Assembly: GCA_000442015.1 (NCBI GenBank)
Contig: KE560862.1
Coordinates: 1 to 48,551 of the forward strand
DNA length: 48,551 bases
Reading direction: 5' to 3'
DNA from: Rozella allomycis CSF55
Lineage: Eukaryota > Rozellomycota
In this document: piece by piece, positions 1 to 10,650 of the stretch
How positions within the stretch are numbered: position 1 is the first letter of the stretch
Layout: every line of letters begins with the position of its first letter
Position numbers and translations under genes: made by a program
The notes under the pieces: model-generated
What the model was told of the DNA's origin: nothing
The model's database searches: none
What the model saw: only the letters and a program-made list of their open reading frames with translations

Positions 1-129
1 CCTGCAATCAATTTTTAATAAAATACAAAATTGATAATTTCATCTTTAAAAAGTTAAATCTTAAATGTGAATAATTATGAGACATTTAAATAAGGTTAAA
101 TATAACCGAGGTCACACGTCAAAGCCACC

Positions 130-2387
130 ATGAACATTTTATTTCTCTGTTTGATATTTACATTTTCGGCATTAATTCAGAGTTTATCAATAAAATCTCC
201 ACTAGCTGTTTTAAGAGGCATACCATTTTCGGTGTCTTTCAGTGTGGCACCACTTGTAGGCGGTAACGAAAAATATGAAATTTAAAAATAGACGATCGCC
301 CATGGAAGGATAATGTTGGATACTATACGGTGTATGATGGTGAATTTGTAATCTCTTCAAACAAGTTTTCACCCTATGATGAGGAAATCAAGGTCAAGGA
401 TTTGCTTGTTGAACATTTTGGGGAGCACGAGTTCAAGGTTGTCGTGTCTGGTAGTGAGAATGGGGAGGCTATATTGAGTGATACGTTTGAAGTGTATTGT
501 ATTCCAGGGATTCTGAGTATCTTGCCGTCGATTATAACAGTTGCGTTAGCGATGTGGCTCAAACAGAATATATTGGCATTGTTTATAGGAATATGTATTG
601 GATCTACTTTTATATATAGGTATAATCCAATAACTGGAATGTAAGGAATATATTTGTGTGAGATAGAATGCGTGCGGTTGATACTATAGTTGTTGAAGCA
701 TTAGCCGATAGTGGACATGCTAGTGTGATATATTTTTGTTTGTTGATTGGTGGAATGATAGCTGTTATTGGTAAAGGAGGAGGTGCCAAGGGAATGGCGC
801 AAGCAGTGACCAAGTTTGCCAAGACGAGGAGAAGTGCGCAGTTGGTTACATTCTTTGTTGGGATATTTATATTTTTTGATGATTATGCGTCGTGTTTGAT
901 TACAGGATCTACTATGAGAGATATTGGCGCGCAATTGAAAATCAGCAGGGAAAAGTTATCATTTATTGTTGATACGTGTGCAGCGACTATATCGTGTTTG
1001 TTTATTGTGTCGTCGTGGGTTGGGGTTGAAGTTACACAGATTGAAGATGGCTTTAAAGAAGCTGGAATTGAAGAGAACGCGTATTCATCATTTCTGAATG
1101 CTATTCCATACAAATTTTATCCGATTCTAGTGTTAATATTTACATTTATAACGATTATAACTGGGAAAGATTTTGGGCCCATGTACAGAGCAGAGAGAAG
1201 GGCTGTTGTTTATGGAAAGGTTAGTAGTGATCATGCGAAGCCAGTTGTGGATGTAGATGATGAAACAATGTCACCCAAGAGTGATAAACCACAGCGATGG
1301 TACAATGCAGTGATTCCATTTCTTGTTATAATATTTGTTGTGTTTGGAGGGATGGTTTTAGAAGGATATTTCCATGTTCAAGACAGACTTGGTGGGTCTA
1401 TTGAAAGAGAAATGATTTTAGCTACAACGCAAGGACAGAAAATGAGGCTATTGAGTGAACAAGGAAGTCTTTCATTTGATATTCAAACTTATTTATCTAA
1501 GAGTGATTCATTCCATGCTTTGATTTGGGGATCATTAGCTGGTTCATTTGTCGCTATTTTTCTTGTTGTTGCTCAAAGAATATTAACGCTATCAGAGGCT
1601 ATGGATGCATGGTTGGCTGGATGCAAATCTATGATCTTTGCTATTCTAATTCTAGCCCATGCATGGGGACTTGGCAACATTTCTAATCAATTACAAACAT
1701 CTGATTTTATGACATTTGCATTGAAGGGGAATATTCCAGCTGGCTTATTACCAACAATTGTATTTATTCTTGGAGCAGGGGTATCATTTGCAACAGGTAG
1801 TGCATGGGGCACAATGTCAATTCTCTTTCCACTTGTCATTCCTTTGGTTCATGATCTAGCCAAAGGTGATTTGAATCTACTGTACGCTTCTATGGCTGCC
1901 ATTCTCAGTGGCTCTGTGTGGGGTAATCACACGTCCCCAATAGCTGATAGCTGCATTATGTCTTCAATGTCTACTGGTAATCATTTCTTTATCAATTAAA
2001 AAAGGTTGTGATCATGAAGATCACGTTAAAAGTCAGGCCCTGTATGCTATCATTGCAGGAATCATTTCAATTCTGTTTTGTACAATTCCAGTAGGCTTTG
2101 GCTTGTATCCCTTCTGGGCTGCCCTTCTTATCTCTATTGCTGTAATGATAATCATCATTATGCTGTTTGGACGCAAGCCTGAAGATTCTTCACCAACCCT
2201 GGCATCTAAATTGCTTGGACGAAGACGAAATAAAATGGATTTTATTATTGAAAAAGAAGAAATTGATCAAGTTCAAGATGTTTCTAGTGAAGATCAAGAT
2301 GACAGCTATGCCAGCTGTTCTCAAATACAAGAACCAATCTACAAAGAGCATTATTCTTCCATAGCCAGTCCTTACAATAAAGTTTAA
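130..2387 (+). CDS. NhaC-type Na+/H+ antiporter-like membrane protein with secreted-side N-terminal domain
   Basis: Four exons (130-262, 292-619, 667-1976, 2005-2387) join in frame to about 717 residues; the introns are 29, 47 and 28 nt. The ATG at 130 sits in a strong context (gccaccATGa) and opens a signal peptide (MNILFLCLIFTFSALIQSLS). A roughly 90-residue non-membrane domain follows, then many hydrophobic spans. NhaC-family signatures are visible: IFFDDYASCLITGSTMRDIG near residue 225 and GSVWGNHTSPIADSC near residue 575. Known for the family: exchange of Na+ for H+, or of carboxylates and protons, across a membrane. The acidic C-terminal tail (KEEIDQVQDVSSEDQDD) is probably cytosolic. 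The spliceosomal introns show a nuclear gene, not bacterial contamination. The exact substrate cannot be told from sequence. Confidence 0.82.
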
Positions 2388-2511
2388 CTTACATTTATTT
2401 ATTTTATTTTATTTGCATACGTTGAGTGATCACTTAATTACTTCATTGTCATAACCCTTCTTTTTGTTTTTTTTCTGAAATTTCTTTTTGGCGCCATTTT
2501 TGATTCTGCAA

Positions 2512-5500
2512 ATGAATAACACTGAAAATAACAATTTTGGAACAAACCAAGGTGATAAAAATATTTTTTACTAATAATAGAAATTCAATTTCAGATTGGT
2601 GATTTTGTTGCGATAGATTCTACTAAAAGGGGGTTTGTGAGATATGTAGGTCCCACAAAGTTTAGACCAGGTATTTGGGTTGGAGTAGAATTAGAAGGTG
2701 ACTATGGTAAAAATGATGGCTCAGTAGATGGGTACTCTTTTCTTTCATTCTTTAATAGGATCACCTATTTTGACTGTCCTAAAAATAAAGGTCTTTTCCT
2801 TCAACCCTCCAAACTATTTCTACTCAAAAAATCATCCGCCTTCATTTCAACATCTCAAGTGTTCAAAACTAGAAACAGATCCGCTACAATCGATAACAAT
2901 GCTTCTTCTTCAAAGGAATCCCTAAATTTAAAACAAAGACCAACTTCTCTTTTAGCTGCTGCTGGTTTAGAACAACATAAAGAACTTCCAAGACCTCATT
3001 CTTTAATAACTTCAAAATCTCTGTCTCATCATGAAGAAAATGAATTAACTCTCAAGCAGCTGAAAATTCAAAATCAAGTTCTCTCTAATGAATTGAACAG
3101 ACTAAAATATCAATTAGAAGACACTGAAAGAAATCTAATCTCTTCTCAAAAGGCTTTGGCAAATGAAAATATCGATTCAATGAACACAATAAATCAAAAT
3201 GAATTAAAAGAATTATTAAACAAAAACAACAAAATTTGTGCTGAATTAGAAATAATTAGAAAAGAAAGAGATCAATTACTGGCAAAAGTTAATGACCTAG
3301 AGAAAATTAGAAGCCCTGACAATGAAAAGATTGAGCAACTGGAATTTGAAATGTCGATGCTTCAAGCTGAATTAAGTCTTAGAAAAAATGATTCACAAGA
3401 ATTCGATAACCAAACAGATTCCATCAAAGAAGAATGTCTTTTGTTAAAAAGTCAATTAGAAGGCCTAAAAAGCGAAATGAATTCATTAAAAACTCTACTG
3501 GATAATAAAAACCAAGAATTGATAAGGCTTCAAGAGACAAACAATGCCAGAGAAAAAGAATTGCAAGTTGTTAAATCCACCTTTGTTAGTATCGATAAAG
3601 AAAATGACAAATATGAAAAACTTCTCTTTGTAGAAAGAGAAAAAGTTGTAAACTTGGAGCAAGACTTGGAAAAGCATACACAGCTACTCAATGAAAAGGA
3701 TAGCGTAATTTCATCTCTGATGTCTAAACTGGATTCGGCACAAAAAGAAAGTATAACAGCATTTGAAGCCTCAAAGAAAGAATTGGTAAAAAGAAACGAA
3801 GAATTGAATCTGGAGAACCAGGGTCTGTCATTACATTTATCGGAATTACAAAAGGAAATTGAGGAAAAAGAAGATTTACTGAAATTTCAGTCTGAATCTC
3901 TTAAAGAAGAAAATAACAATTTGACTAAAATAAACAAAGAATTAAACAGTAAATATTCAAATATTCAAGATGAAATTTCAAATATAAAAATTGAATTGGA
4001 TAAAGTAAAAGAAGAAAAAAGACATTTGGAACATCTTAATCAAAATATAGCTAATGAAAGAAAAGATGATTTAAAAAAGATCGAAAAGCTACAAGATGAA
4101 ATAATTACTTTTCAAAACTTGGCTGAAGAAAAGAGTTTAATGTTACTTTCAATGGAAAAACAATCAGAAAATTTACAAAAGGATTTTGAACAAAAGAGAA
4201 ACGCTTTAGAATTGGAATTGTTTAAAAGAGACGAAAACGTTACTCTTTTAAAGGATGAAATTGATAATTTAAAACAAATAATTCAATTTCAGCAAGATAC
4301 AATAAATTCTTTAAAATCTGAAAACTTTAACGAAAATGAAGAAATTTCATTCTTGAAGAAATTGTTGGAAAATGAAAAGGAAAACAGCAATCAATTAAAA
4401 ATACAAAAGTCTGATATTGAATTTAAATTAAGAGAAAAAGAAAATAATGAAAGTCAGCTATTAGACAAATTACAGGAAATTAAGCTACAATTGGAAGATC
4501 AAGGATTGTTGATAGAAACACTCAAGGTTGAAAAGGAAGAAGTTGAACTTCAAATGAAAATTCAGAAAAACGATTTTGAATCAGAAAAAGATTCTTTAAA
4601 TAAAGATTTAGAATTGAAAATAAATTCGCTGAAATCAAAAATGAATTCTTTAGAACTAGAAAATTCTGATTTAAGGCGCAAAACCGAATCAAATTCTGTG
4701 AGCAAGCTAACAATTGAACAAATTTCTTTAAAGTCAACAATTCAAGCTGAAGAAATTGATGATTTGAAAAAAGCTTTAAAAAAGAAAGAAAATGATGAAA
4801 AAGAAACAATTAAACGAATTGATGATCTAATTAGAAGAAATGAAGAGTTGGAATTGACCACCGTAGATCTACAGTCAAGAATTGAATCAGAAAGCTTAAA
4901 AAGAATCAAATCTTCTGATTTTGAAGAAATTCAGAAAACTCTGGCTGCTGAAAAAGCAACATTCGCTACCAAAGTATCGCAACTTGAAAAACAATTAACA
5001 AGCCTGAAATTACAAAAAACAGAATATGAAAACGAAAAAGTTTTACTTTTGGAAGAAATTTCATCCTTGAAAGAAAGAATTGACATTATTTCAGATGAAA
5101 AACGCATTTTAGAAAATTCGCAATCAAGGGTGGTACAAAAGAAACCGGCAAAAGTAGCTCACTTTAATTCCATGGTTTCAAATCTAAATTTGTTTGAAGA
5201 AAATGAAAATAAAGATTTAATCAAAATTCAACAAGAAGCACAACAGTTGGACAGTTTATTAATTGATACCTCCATTCTTGTATCTCAAAATCAACTGGTT
5301 TCAAAAATTGAATCTTTCCCTTTTATCAAAAGTTATTTATCATCTTCATTGACAGAAATTAATAATGATGATACATTTTTGACAAAATTAAACGACCTAT
5401 TGCGCCAAAACTATATCGATAACAATCCATCAACTGACAAATTTAATCAATTAGACAATGATATCCCAAAAGACAAATCTTACTGCCTTTACTGTGATGC

Positions 5501-5576
5501 TTTTGATCATTCTACGGAACAATGCTTGAATCAATCCCAGGTAAATATTTAGACTTTTAGATAATAGACATTTTAA
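2512..5576 (+). CDS. CLIP1: CLIP-170-like CAP-Gly, coiled-coil and zinc-knuckle microtubule plus-end protein
   Basis: Four exons (2512-2551, 2581-2731, 2759-5540, 5568-5576) give about 993 residues. Residues about 15-85 form a CAP-Gly domain (IGDFVAIDSTKRGFVRYVG, then GKNDGSVDGITYFDCP). The domain becomes canonical only when a 27-nt intron at 2732-2758, which is open in frame, is removed. A coiled coil of about 750 residues rich in Glu, Lys, Leu and Asn follows. The C-terminal CCHC knuckle CLYCDAFDHSTEQC fits CX2CX4HX4C, as in CLIP-170. A 27-nt intron after the knuckle leads to a 9-nt last coding exon giving Thr-Phe-stop. Read through, the protein would end in VNI at 5552. The family tracks growing microtubule ends through EB1 and tubulin tails. 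Confidence 0.87.
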
Positions 5577-5672
5577 ATTAGCTGATTTGTTTGGTTTTGA
5601 TTGTACTTAAATAAAGCATTATTTCTTCTATCATGTCCTTTTCAATTTGTGGCCATTTTGTTCTTGTGGCGC

Positions 5673-6785
5673 ATGTCTATACTGGACCTTCTTGAAACTG
5701 ATAAAAAATGTATTAATATTAGCGCGCCGATGGTCAGATATTCAAAGTAATATCTTTTTATGTTTTTTCAAAGACTTGCATTTCGGCAACTTGTGCGTAA
5801 ATATAATGTAGATGTCGCATTTACACCTGTACCACCTTGTACTAAATCTAAGGTAGATGGTTATGGCTGCGGATTTTCACAAATCAGAATCTTACAGACA
5901 AATAGAATTTCACACCGCGCCTGGTACTAATAATTGGCGATCTTAATCAAGACGATAATCCGCTTGTTATTCAGTTTGCCGCCAAAGATCCAATTGATTT
6001 ACTTAAAGCATCTATCTTGGTAAAGGATCATGTATCTGCCATCGACTTGAATTGCGGCTGTCCACAAAAGTGGGCTATTCAAGAGGGCATTGGAAGTGCT
6101 TTGTTAGACATGGATTTAGAGAAACTAAAAGACCTAGTTGGAACAACTATCAGAAATGTAGATATCCCTGTTAGCACTAAAATTAGAGTTCATAAGGACC
6201 TGCGGTAATTCGACACTTTTTCTTTGAAGCAGACAAACTATAGACATGGTCCAGGGATTAGAGAAAATAGGTGTTTCATGGATAACTGTTCATGGGAGAA
6301 CAAAAAATCAGCGCCCAAGCGATCCAGTTGATCTGGATGCTATTAAACTTGTACATTATTGGTTTCTAATTGTTTTAAGATAAATGAAAGTGTGTCAATA
6401 CCGGTGTTCGCTAATGGAGATATATTTACACTTGAAGATGTTAAGCAAGTCCAGGAGTATACCAAAGTGAGAGGTACTGTTATTAAAACTAGATGACATA
6501 GGCGTCATGGCGGCTAGAGGCCTTTTAGAAAATCCAGCCTTATTTGCTGGTCATTCGAAAACTCCGCCGGGTTGCATATCTTCGTATATTAATCTTGCAT
6601 TAGCCTGTGGGACTCCAAGTGCGATTGTTCAGGGTCACGTGTCAATGATGATTGAAAAGTCAATGTCAAATGCAGGTAATATATAATAAAATATTTATAA
6701 AGAACGGAAAATGTTCAATTCTTTAACAAGTGTACATGCAATACTTGATTATCTAGAAGAACATTACCCAAACATAATTATATAA
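5673..6785 (+). CDS. DUS4: tRNA-dihydrouridine(20a/20b) synthase, DUS4 family
   Basis: Eight exons (5673-5746, 5774-5828, 5857-5923, 5952-6204, 6233-6350, 6380-6473, 6493-6675, 6703-6785) keep one frame and encode 308 residues, close to human DUS4L. The start MSILDLLETDKKCINISAPMV leads straight into the flavin-binding barrel. Family landmarks are APMVRYSKLAFR, IDLNCGCPQKWA with the catalytic Cys, GVSWITVHGRT, PVFANGDI and GVMAARGLLENPALFAG. The order and wording fit DUS4 better than DUS1, DUS2 or DUS3. The enzyme reduces uridines at positions 20a and 20b of the tRNA D-loop using FMN and NADPH. Intron 6 (6474-6492) is only 19 nt in the model that preserves frame. Other introns are 27-29 nt. 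Confidence 0.88.
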
Positions 6786-6803
6786 AAAACGCAAAAATAC
6801 ATT

Positions 6804-7202
6804 TTATGCATTCAACTCTCTTTTCATCTTTAAATATTTGATTCCTAAAAAGCTTAAAATGATCAATGTTATTGAAATCATAGTTCCTGCAAGTACATTC
6901 CAACGACGATAATCATTTGATCGAAATTCTTCCTCTTGACTCTTTGTAATCTTTAACTTTGAATCAGAGCTTATTCTTTTACTTGTGTCTCTTAATTCAG
7001 TGACATTTCCTGTATTTAACCTAGAGGGTGCCGAAAAATTGGTTTTGGGATGAAGTGCCTTCTTTACATGTACTTGAATAACACTGCTAGGCTTCTTTTG
7101 AACAAAATTTTGATTATATTGTAAGGCGATTTTTGAACTCGCTGATGGTATACATAAGAAAAGTAATAATATGAAATACGGGATATTAAGTAACCCGGTC
7201 AT
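6804..7202 (-). CDS. Small predicted type I membrane protein, unknown function
   Basis: An uninterrupted frame of 132 residues. It starts with a convincing signal peptide (MTGLLNIPYFILLLFLCIPSASS) and ends with a single transmembrane span (LAGTMISITLIILSFLGIKYL) and a short basic tail (KMKRELNA). The lumenal part is about 75 residues, basic and polar, with one N-glycosylation sequon (NVT) and no cysteines. I do not recognise a family. It ends 19 bases from the stop of the DUS4 gene, so the two genes converge. The architecture resembles the two unknown proteins at 15782-17343, but no sequence similarity is evident by eye. Confidence 0.6.
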   Translation of the reverse strand: MTGLLNIPYFILLLFLCIPSASSKIALQYNQNFVQKKPSSVIQVHVKKALHPKTNFSAPSRLNTGNVTELRDTSKRISSDSKLKITKSQEEEFRSNDYRRWNVLAGTMISITLIILSFLGIKYLKMKRELNA

Positions 7203-7513
7203 ATCGAAGAGGCTTGTCTAATTTTCTAATCAGATGTAGATTTTGGTAAAAATCGTAATGGTGACACAATCATAGTGAATAAAACAAAAATGCAAACATA
7301 AATACATATAGTGACCACTGACCAGGAAATGCCCGGGAGTCAGTGGGACATCCTCCACCTTTAGGTCCAATGACAATAGGCAGAATCCAGATTTAGAGTA
7401 CTCGTAAAACTTTTCCCCCACAGGAAAACTGATATTGTCAATTCAACATCAATGGACACGAAAGTTGTTAGTTTTAAAGGCACAAAAACCTACGCCATCA
7501 ATCTTCATCTTTA
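7203..7513. other. Intergenic stretch without a convincing gene
   Basis: Lies between the start of the small membrane protein and the stop of the NADH dehydrogenase, both on the minus strand. It should hold the promoter of the small gene and the 3' flank of the dehydrogenase. A 63-codon minus-strand frame at 7230-7421 has a GTG start and no recognisable domain. I treat it as chance. Confidence 0.4.
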
Positions 7514-8961
7514 TTATTGAAATCTACTAGTATTGCGACCGAAGATGCTTGCAACTAGCCAGTAAATAGGTATCAACACTTTGTTTCTCCAGGAAACTGA
7601 CATGGAGAAGTATGCATATCTCCAAAGTATCCAAGCTTGAAATCCTGCCTTGTGCACCTTTTGGTCTCTTATTCTTAATGAAGCGATCGCCTTCCAATCC
7701 CCGACATAAGCCAAACTGCCGATTTCTTTGTAAGAAAAGACTGGCTGAGATTCAAGTTGTTTGCCTTTGGCAGTGTTATTTAAAGCTATGATAAACCTTA
7801 GAATAATTTACTTCTTGCTAAAAAGAGTCCCTTTTGGTTTGCAATCTGAGCTGTTTGGGGCAAAGGAGCATCTTTAACAACAGCACAATCTCCAAGAGCA
7901 AACACATTGTCAAGAGCTTTGTTATCTTTATCCAACACTCTTAGATATCCATCAGTGATCAGTCTCTTGGCAGGATCTAAAGGAAGGTTGGTTGACTGTA
8001 TTAAGGGGTTTGGCGCCAAGCCTGTAGCCCACACAGCCAATCCATACTTTAAGTTTTCTCCTCCGTGCAGCTTTATTTCTTCTTTTCCCAATTCTAATAC
8101 TTTAGTTCCTTTGTTAAATAATAAATTGATTAATTACCAGTTCTGATTTTTATTCCTGACCGCTCAAATTTCTTCGCAGCATACTCCGATAAGGATGCAT
8201 CGAAATTGGTAAGAATCTTTGGAGCCACATCTATCAAAGTGATAGTTACTTTGCTCATAAGTTCAGGATACATCTTTGACAAGTCTTCGTAAATGAAATC
8301 ATGAAGCTCCGCTGAAAATTCAACCCCAGTTGGGCCTCCACCAACTGCTACAAAGTTTAAGAAACCTTTTTGTTGTTCTTCTGTGACATTAGGCTGTTTT
8401 GCTTTTTCGAAACAATCAAGAATTCTATTTCTTATCTTTCGAGCATCACCAATGTCTTTCAGGAAACAAGCATTTTCTTTAACCCCGGGAATACCAAATG
8501 TCTGTGTAAGAGCACCACAGCATATGACAAGCTTGTCAAAATTAACAATGTGCTCATCATAAGAGGCATCCTCCAATGCACTCCTTATTGTCAATTGTCT
8601 TTTTTCCAGATTTATCTGTTCACATTTTGATTGAAAAAATGTAAAGTTTTTGGCATGCTTTCGAATAGGCTCAGTAACACTTGTTGTATTCACATGGTTT
8701 GTTTACGCTCTGTATTCTAATGTACCCACGCAAGTAGATGCTAAAAGGGGTGTAAACACAAAGTAATTTCTGGGAGAAACAACTACTACATCGTATCTTT
8801 TTGTATCGATTTTTGATAGAAGCTTAAATCCGGCCCATCCTGTACCTATAATGACCAATCGTTCTTTAAAATTCAAAAGTTAACTGAGTACCTTTAACAT
8901 TTGTAGCACTTGTTGCATACTTTCGACTAATTGCCAACAAGCTCATTCGAGATCCGATCAT
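7514..8961 (-). CDS. NDE1: Type II (rotenone-insensitive) NADH dehydrogenase, mitochondrial
   Basis: Five exons on the minus strand, separated by introns at 8864-8891, 8680-8706, 8109-8137 and 7786-7811 (26-29 nt), encode about 440-445 residues. The N-terminus ([14 protein letters not shown]) looks like a mitochondrial presequence. I place the start at the ATG at 8961 or 8946; a further in-frame ATG lies at 9048. The first dinucleotide fold reads [15 protein letters not shown]. Further family features are [25 protein letters not shown] (second fold), GLAVWATGL and [10 protein letters not shown]. The C-terminus [13 protein letters not shown] and the amphipathic tail [18 protein letters not shown] fit NDH-2 membrane anchoring. 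The single-subunit flavoenzyme passes electrons from NADH to ubiquinone without pumping protons. Whether it faces the matrix or the intermembrane space is not decidable; no EF-hand is seen. Confidence 0.9.
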
Positions 8962-9097
8962 TGGAAGTTTCGAAAATTCAGGAAATTCAAGAACAAAACC
9001 ATTGACAAATTTGGACCATGAAAAAAAATAAAGTTGATATTCAATCATGCTCTACTAAATAGAAGGAGCAAAATTTATCATTTGTGTAAAAAAGAGT

Positions 9098-9177
9098 GCT
9101 GAGAGTGGGGCTCGAACCCACGCATCTTACGATATGGGATCTTAAGTCGCACGCCTTAACCACTCGGCCATCTCAGC
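9098..9177 (-). tRNA. trnL(uaa): tRNA-Leu (anticodon UAA)
   Basis: The reverse complement folds as a class II tRNA of 80 nt. Acceptor arms GCTGAGA and TCTCAGC pair fully. The D-arm reads GGCCGAGTGGTTAAGGC. The anticodon loop CTTAAGA carries TAA. A long variable arm (ATC GTAA GAT) follows, then a perfect T-arm GTGGG TTCGAGC CCCAC. CCA is not encoded, as expected for a nuclear gene. The anticodon stem TGCGA/TCCCA has one C-C mismatch, unusual for a functional gene. No intron is apparent. Confidence 0.9.
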
Positions 9178-9303
9178 TTGTGATAGGTCAAGTTTATTGG
9201 ATTTGTTATATTTACCAAATGTATGTTAACCATTCAACATAAAACAAAACCGTCGGCATTACATCAAGTATTAACGAAAATAGTTTATAAAGACAAAAGG
9301 NAT

Positions 9304-10557
9304 TTATTTTATACTGACACTCCATTGAAGCCCTTGAATATATTTGTATGTAACGCTTGTCTTCTCCTTTATCTCATCAAGAAATCTGTTGATGTATTCC
9401 ATAATGTTCAAATGTGAGTATCCCTTATGTATTACTTTAATCTCTTTATTAATAACTGTGATCGGTTTATGAAATGTTCTTAATAGAATGTCGACAAGAT
9501 CAGATTCACATTTCTCTGGAGTAATTTCCTTCAGAAACGTATGATACGCAACCATTAATGCTAAAGGTCTCTTCATACCACTCCAACGCTTAGATCGGCC
9601 TCTCCAAGAATTTCCGAAAGACTTTTCTAAAATACTGTAAGGAGGGAAACCATCAACGCCGTACTGCCAGCGATTCCAAAGGTCTTTCATCCTATTTGAT
9701 TTAATAAGTAATGGTTGATCAACAGTAATTTTCTTCTTAAGGAAGCGGTAAAGCTCTTTTTGTGACCATTTTTTCAATTGAGGAGTTACTATGTGGTTCT
9801 CACGATCTTCGCCTTTAAGGGCGTTTTTCAATCTTGTGGAACTTCGAATTTCGCTTTTGGTAATATTAATAGAATCCTTAATAAAAGATGGTGAACAGAG
9901 GTTTGCGGTTTGGTTTACAGTTGTGTCTGATTGAGAAATTTCACTTTTAGGCGTTTTAACTGAGTCAAATTTTTGAATTATTATCTTTCTGATATTTGGT
10001 TCGGGTTTGATCTTTGACTTTAACTCTTCTTCATTTTTCGGAGCATCATTAGTTAATGAGCGGCTTACATTGATTGGATGAGAATCTTTGATGTTGTTTG
10101 TTGCAAAGCAATCGTTCTTCCATTCATCTATTCTATTAACCTTTTCCTCAAGACTCAACATCCTCGTATTTATCTTCTGTAACTCTGTCAGATTTCTTTT
10201 CATATATTGAGTCATATTGCCAATAAATACATTTACCTTTTCGCCTTGAAAGGATGGATTCTCATCAACATTATACTGTTCATTCAGCTTGTGCTTGCAG
10301 CTGGATTTAGCGATTAAGGAACTAGAAAAATCATCTTCCTCTAAAATTTCTACTAATTCTATTTCAACCATATTTATATCGTCGATTCCTACATCACCGC
10401 ATTCGCTATTTTGTAAAGAAATTGTCTCTATCTCCTCCTCAAAATGTTCTTCTAATTCAGATTTATTGTACTCGTTGCGCTCATGGTCGGTTTCGAGGTC
10501 CATAAAAAAGATTGGTAAAATATTAAAACCCCTTGTATGAATGATGGATTTTGTCAT
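9304..10557 (-). CDS. GCR1_C-type DNA-binding domain protein
   Basis: A single uninterrupted frame of 417 residues; a second ATG at 10503 (MDLETDHERNEYN) would give 399 residues and is an equally good start. The first 100 residues are acidic (EELEEHFEEEIETIS type), which would suit an activation region. Residues about 275-365 fit the GCR1_C domain: LWNRWQYGVDGFPPYSILEK, then GNSWRGRSKRWSGMKRPLAL. This domain occurs at the C-terminus of the yeast glycolytic activator Gcr1 and as the DNA-binding part of Crypton tyrosine-recombinase elements. No recombinase catalytic domain is visible here, so a host regulator is more likely, perhaps of old Crypton origin. An N at 9301 marks a contig join three bases past the stop. 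Confidence 0.62.
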   Translation of the reverse strand: MTKSIIHTRGFNILPIFFMDLETDHERNEYNKSELEEHFEEEIETISLQNSECGDVGIDDINMVEIELVEILEEDDFSSSLIAKSSCKHKLNEQYNVDENPSFQGEKVNVFIGNMTQYMKRNLTELQKINTRMLSLEEKVNRIDEWKNDCFATNNIKDSHPINVSRSLTNDAPKNEEELKSKIKPEPNIRKIIIQKFDSVKTPKSEISQSDTTVNQTANLCSPSFIKDSINITKSEIRSSTRLKNALKGEDRENHIVTPQLKKWSQKELYRFLKKKITVDQPLLIKSNRMKDLWNRWQYGVDGFPPYSILEKSFGNSWRGRSKRWSGMKRPLALMVAYHTFLKEITPEKCESDLVDILLRTFHKPITVINKEIKVIHKGYSHLNIMEYINRFLDEIKEKTSVTYKYIQGLQWSVSIK

Positions 10558-10650
10558 ATGACAGTGTCTATCATAAATTATGATAGGTTTTAGTAAACGT
10601 TATTTGGAAGAAAAAAATGGGAAAGATCAAAATTTTAGTGCAAATTTATT

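Noticed and set aside
130-2387. Bacterial contamination carrying an NhaC gene
   Set aside because: Three spliceosomal-type introns and the same base composition as its neighbours show a nuclear gene.
3495-4809. Antisense open frames within the CLIP-170-like coiled coil
   Set aside because: They are shadows of a Glu/Lys/Leu-rich coding strand and show no domain or codon signal of their own.
7230-7421. 63-codon minus-strand open frame between two genes
   Set aside because: Starts with GTG, no domain, no similarity to neighbours, and it lies where a promoter is expected.
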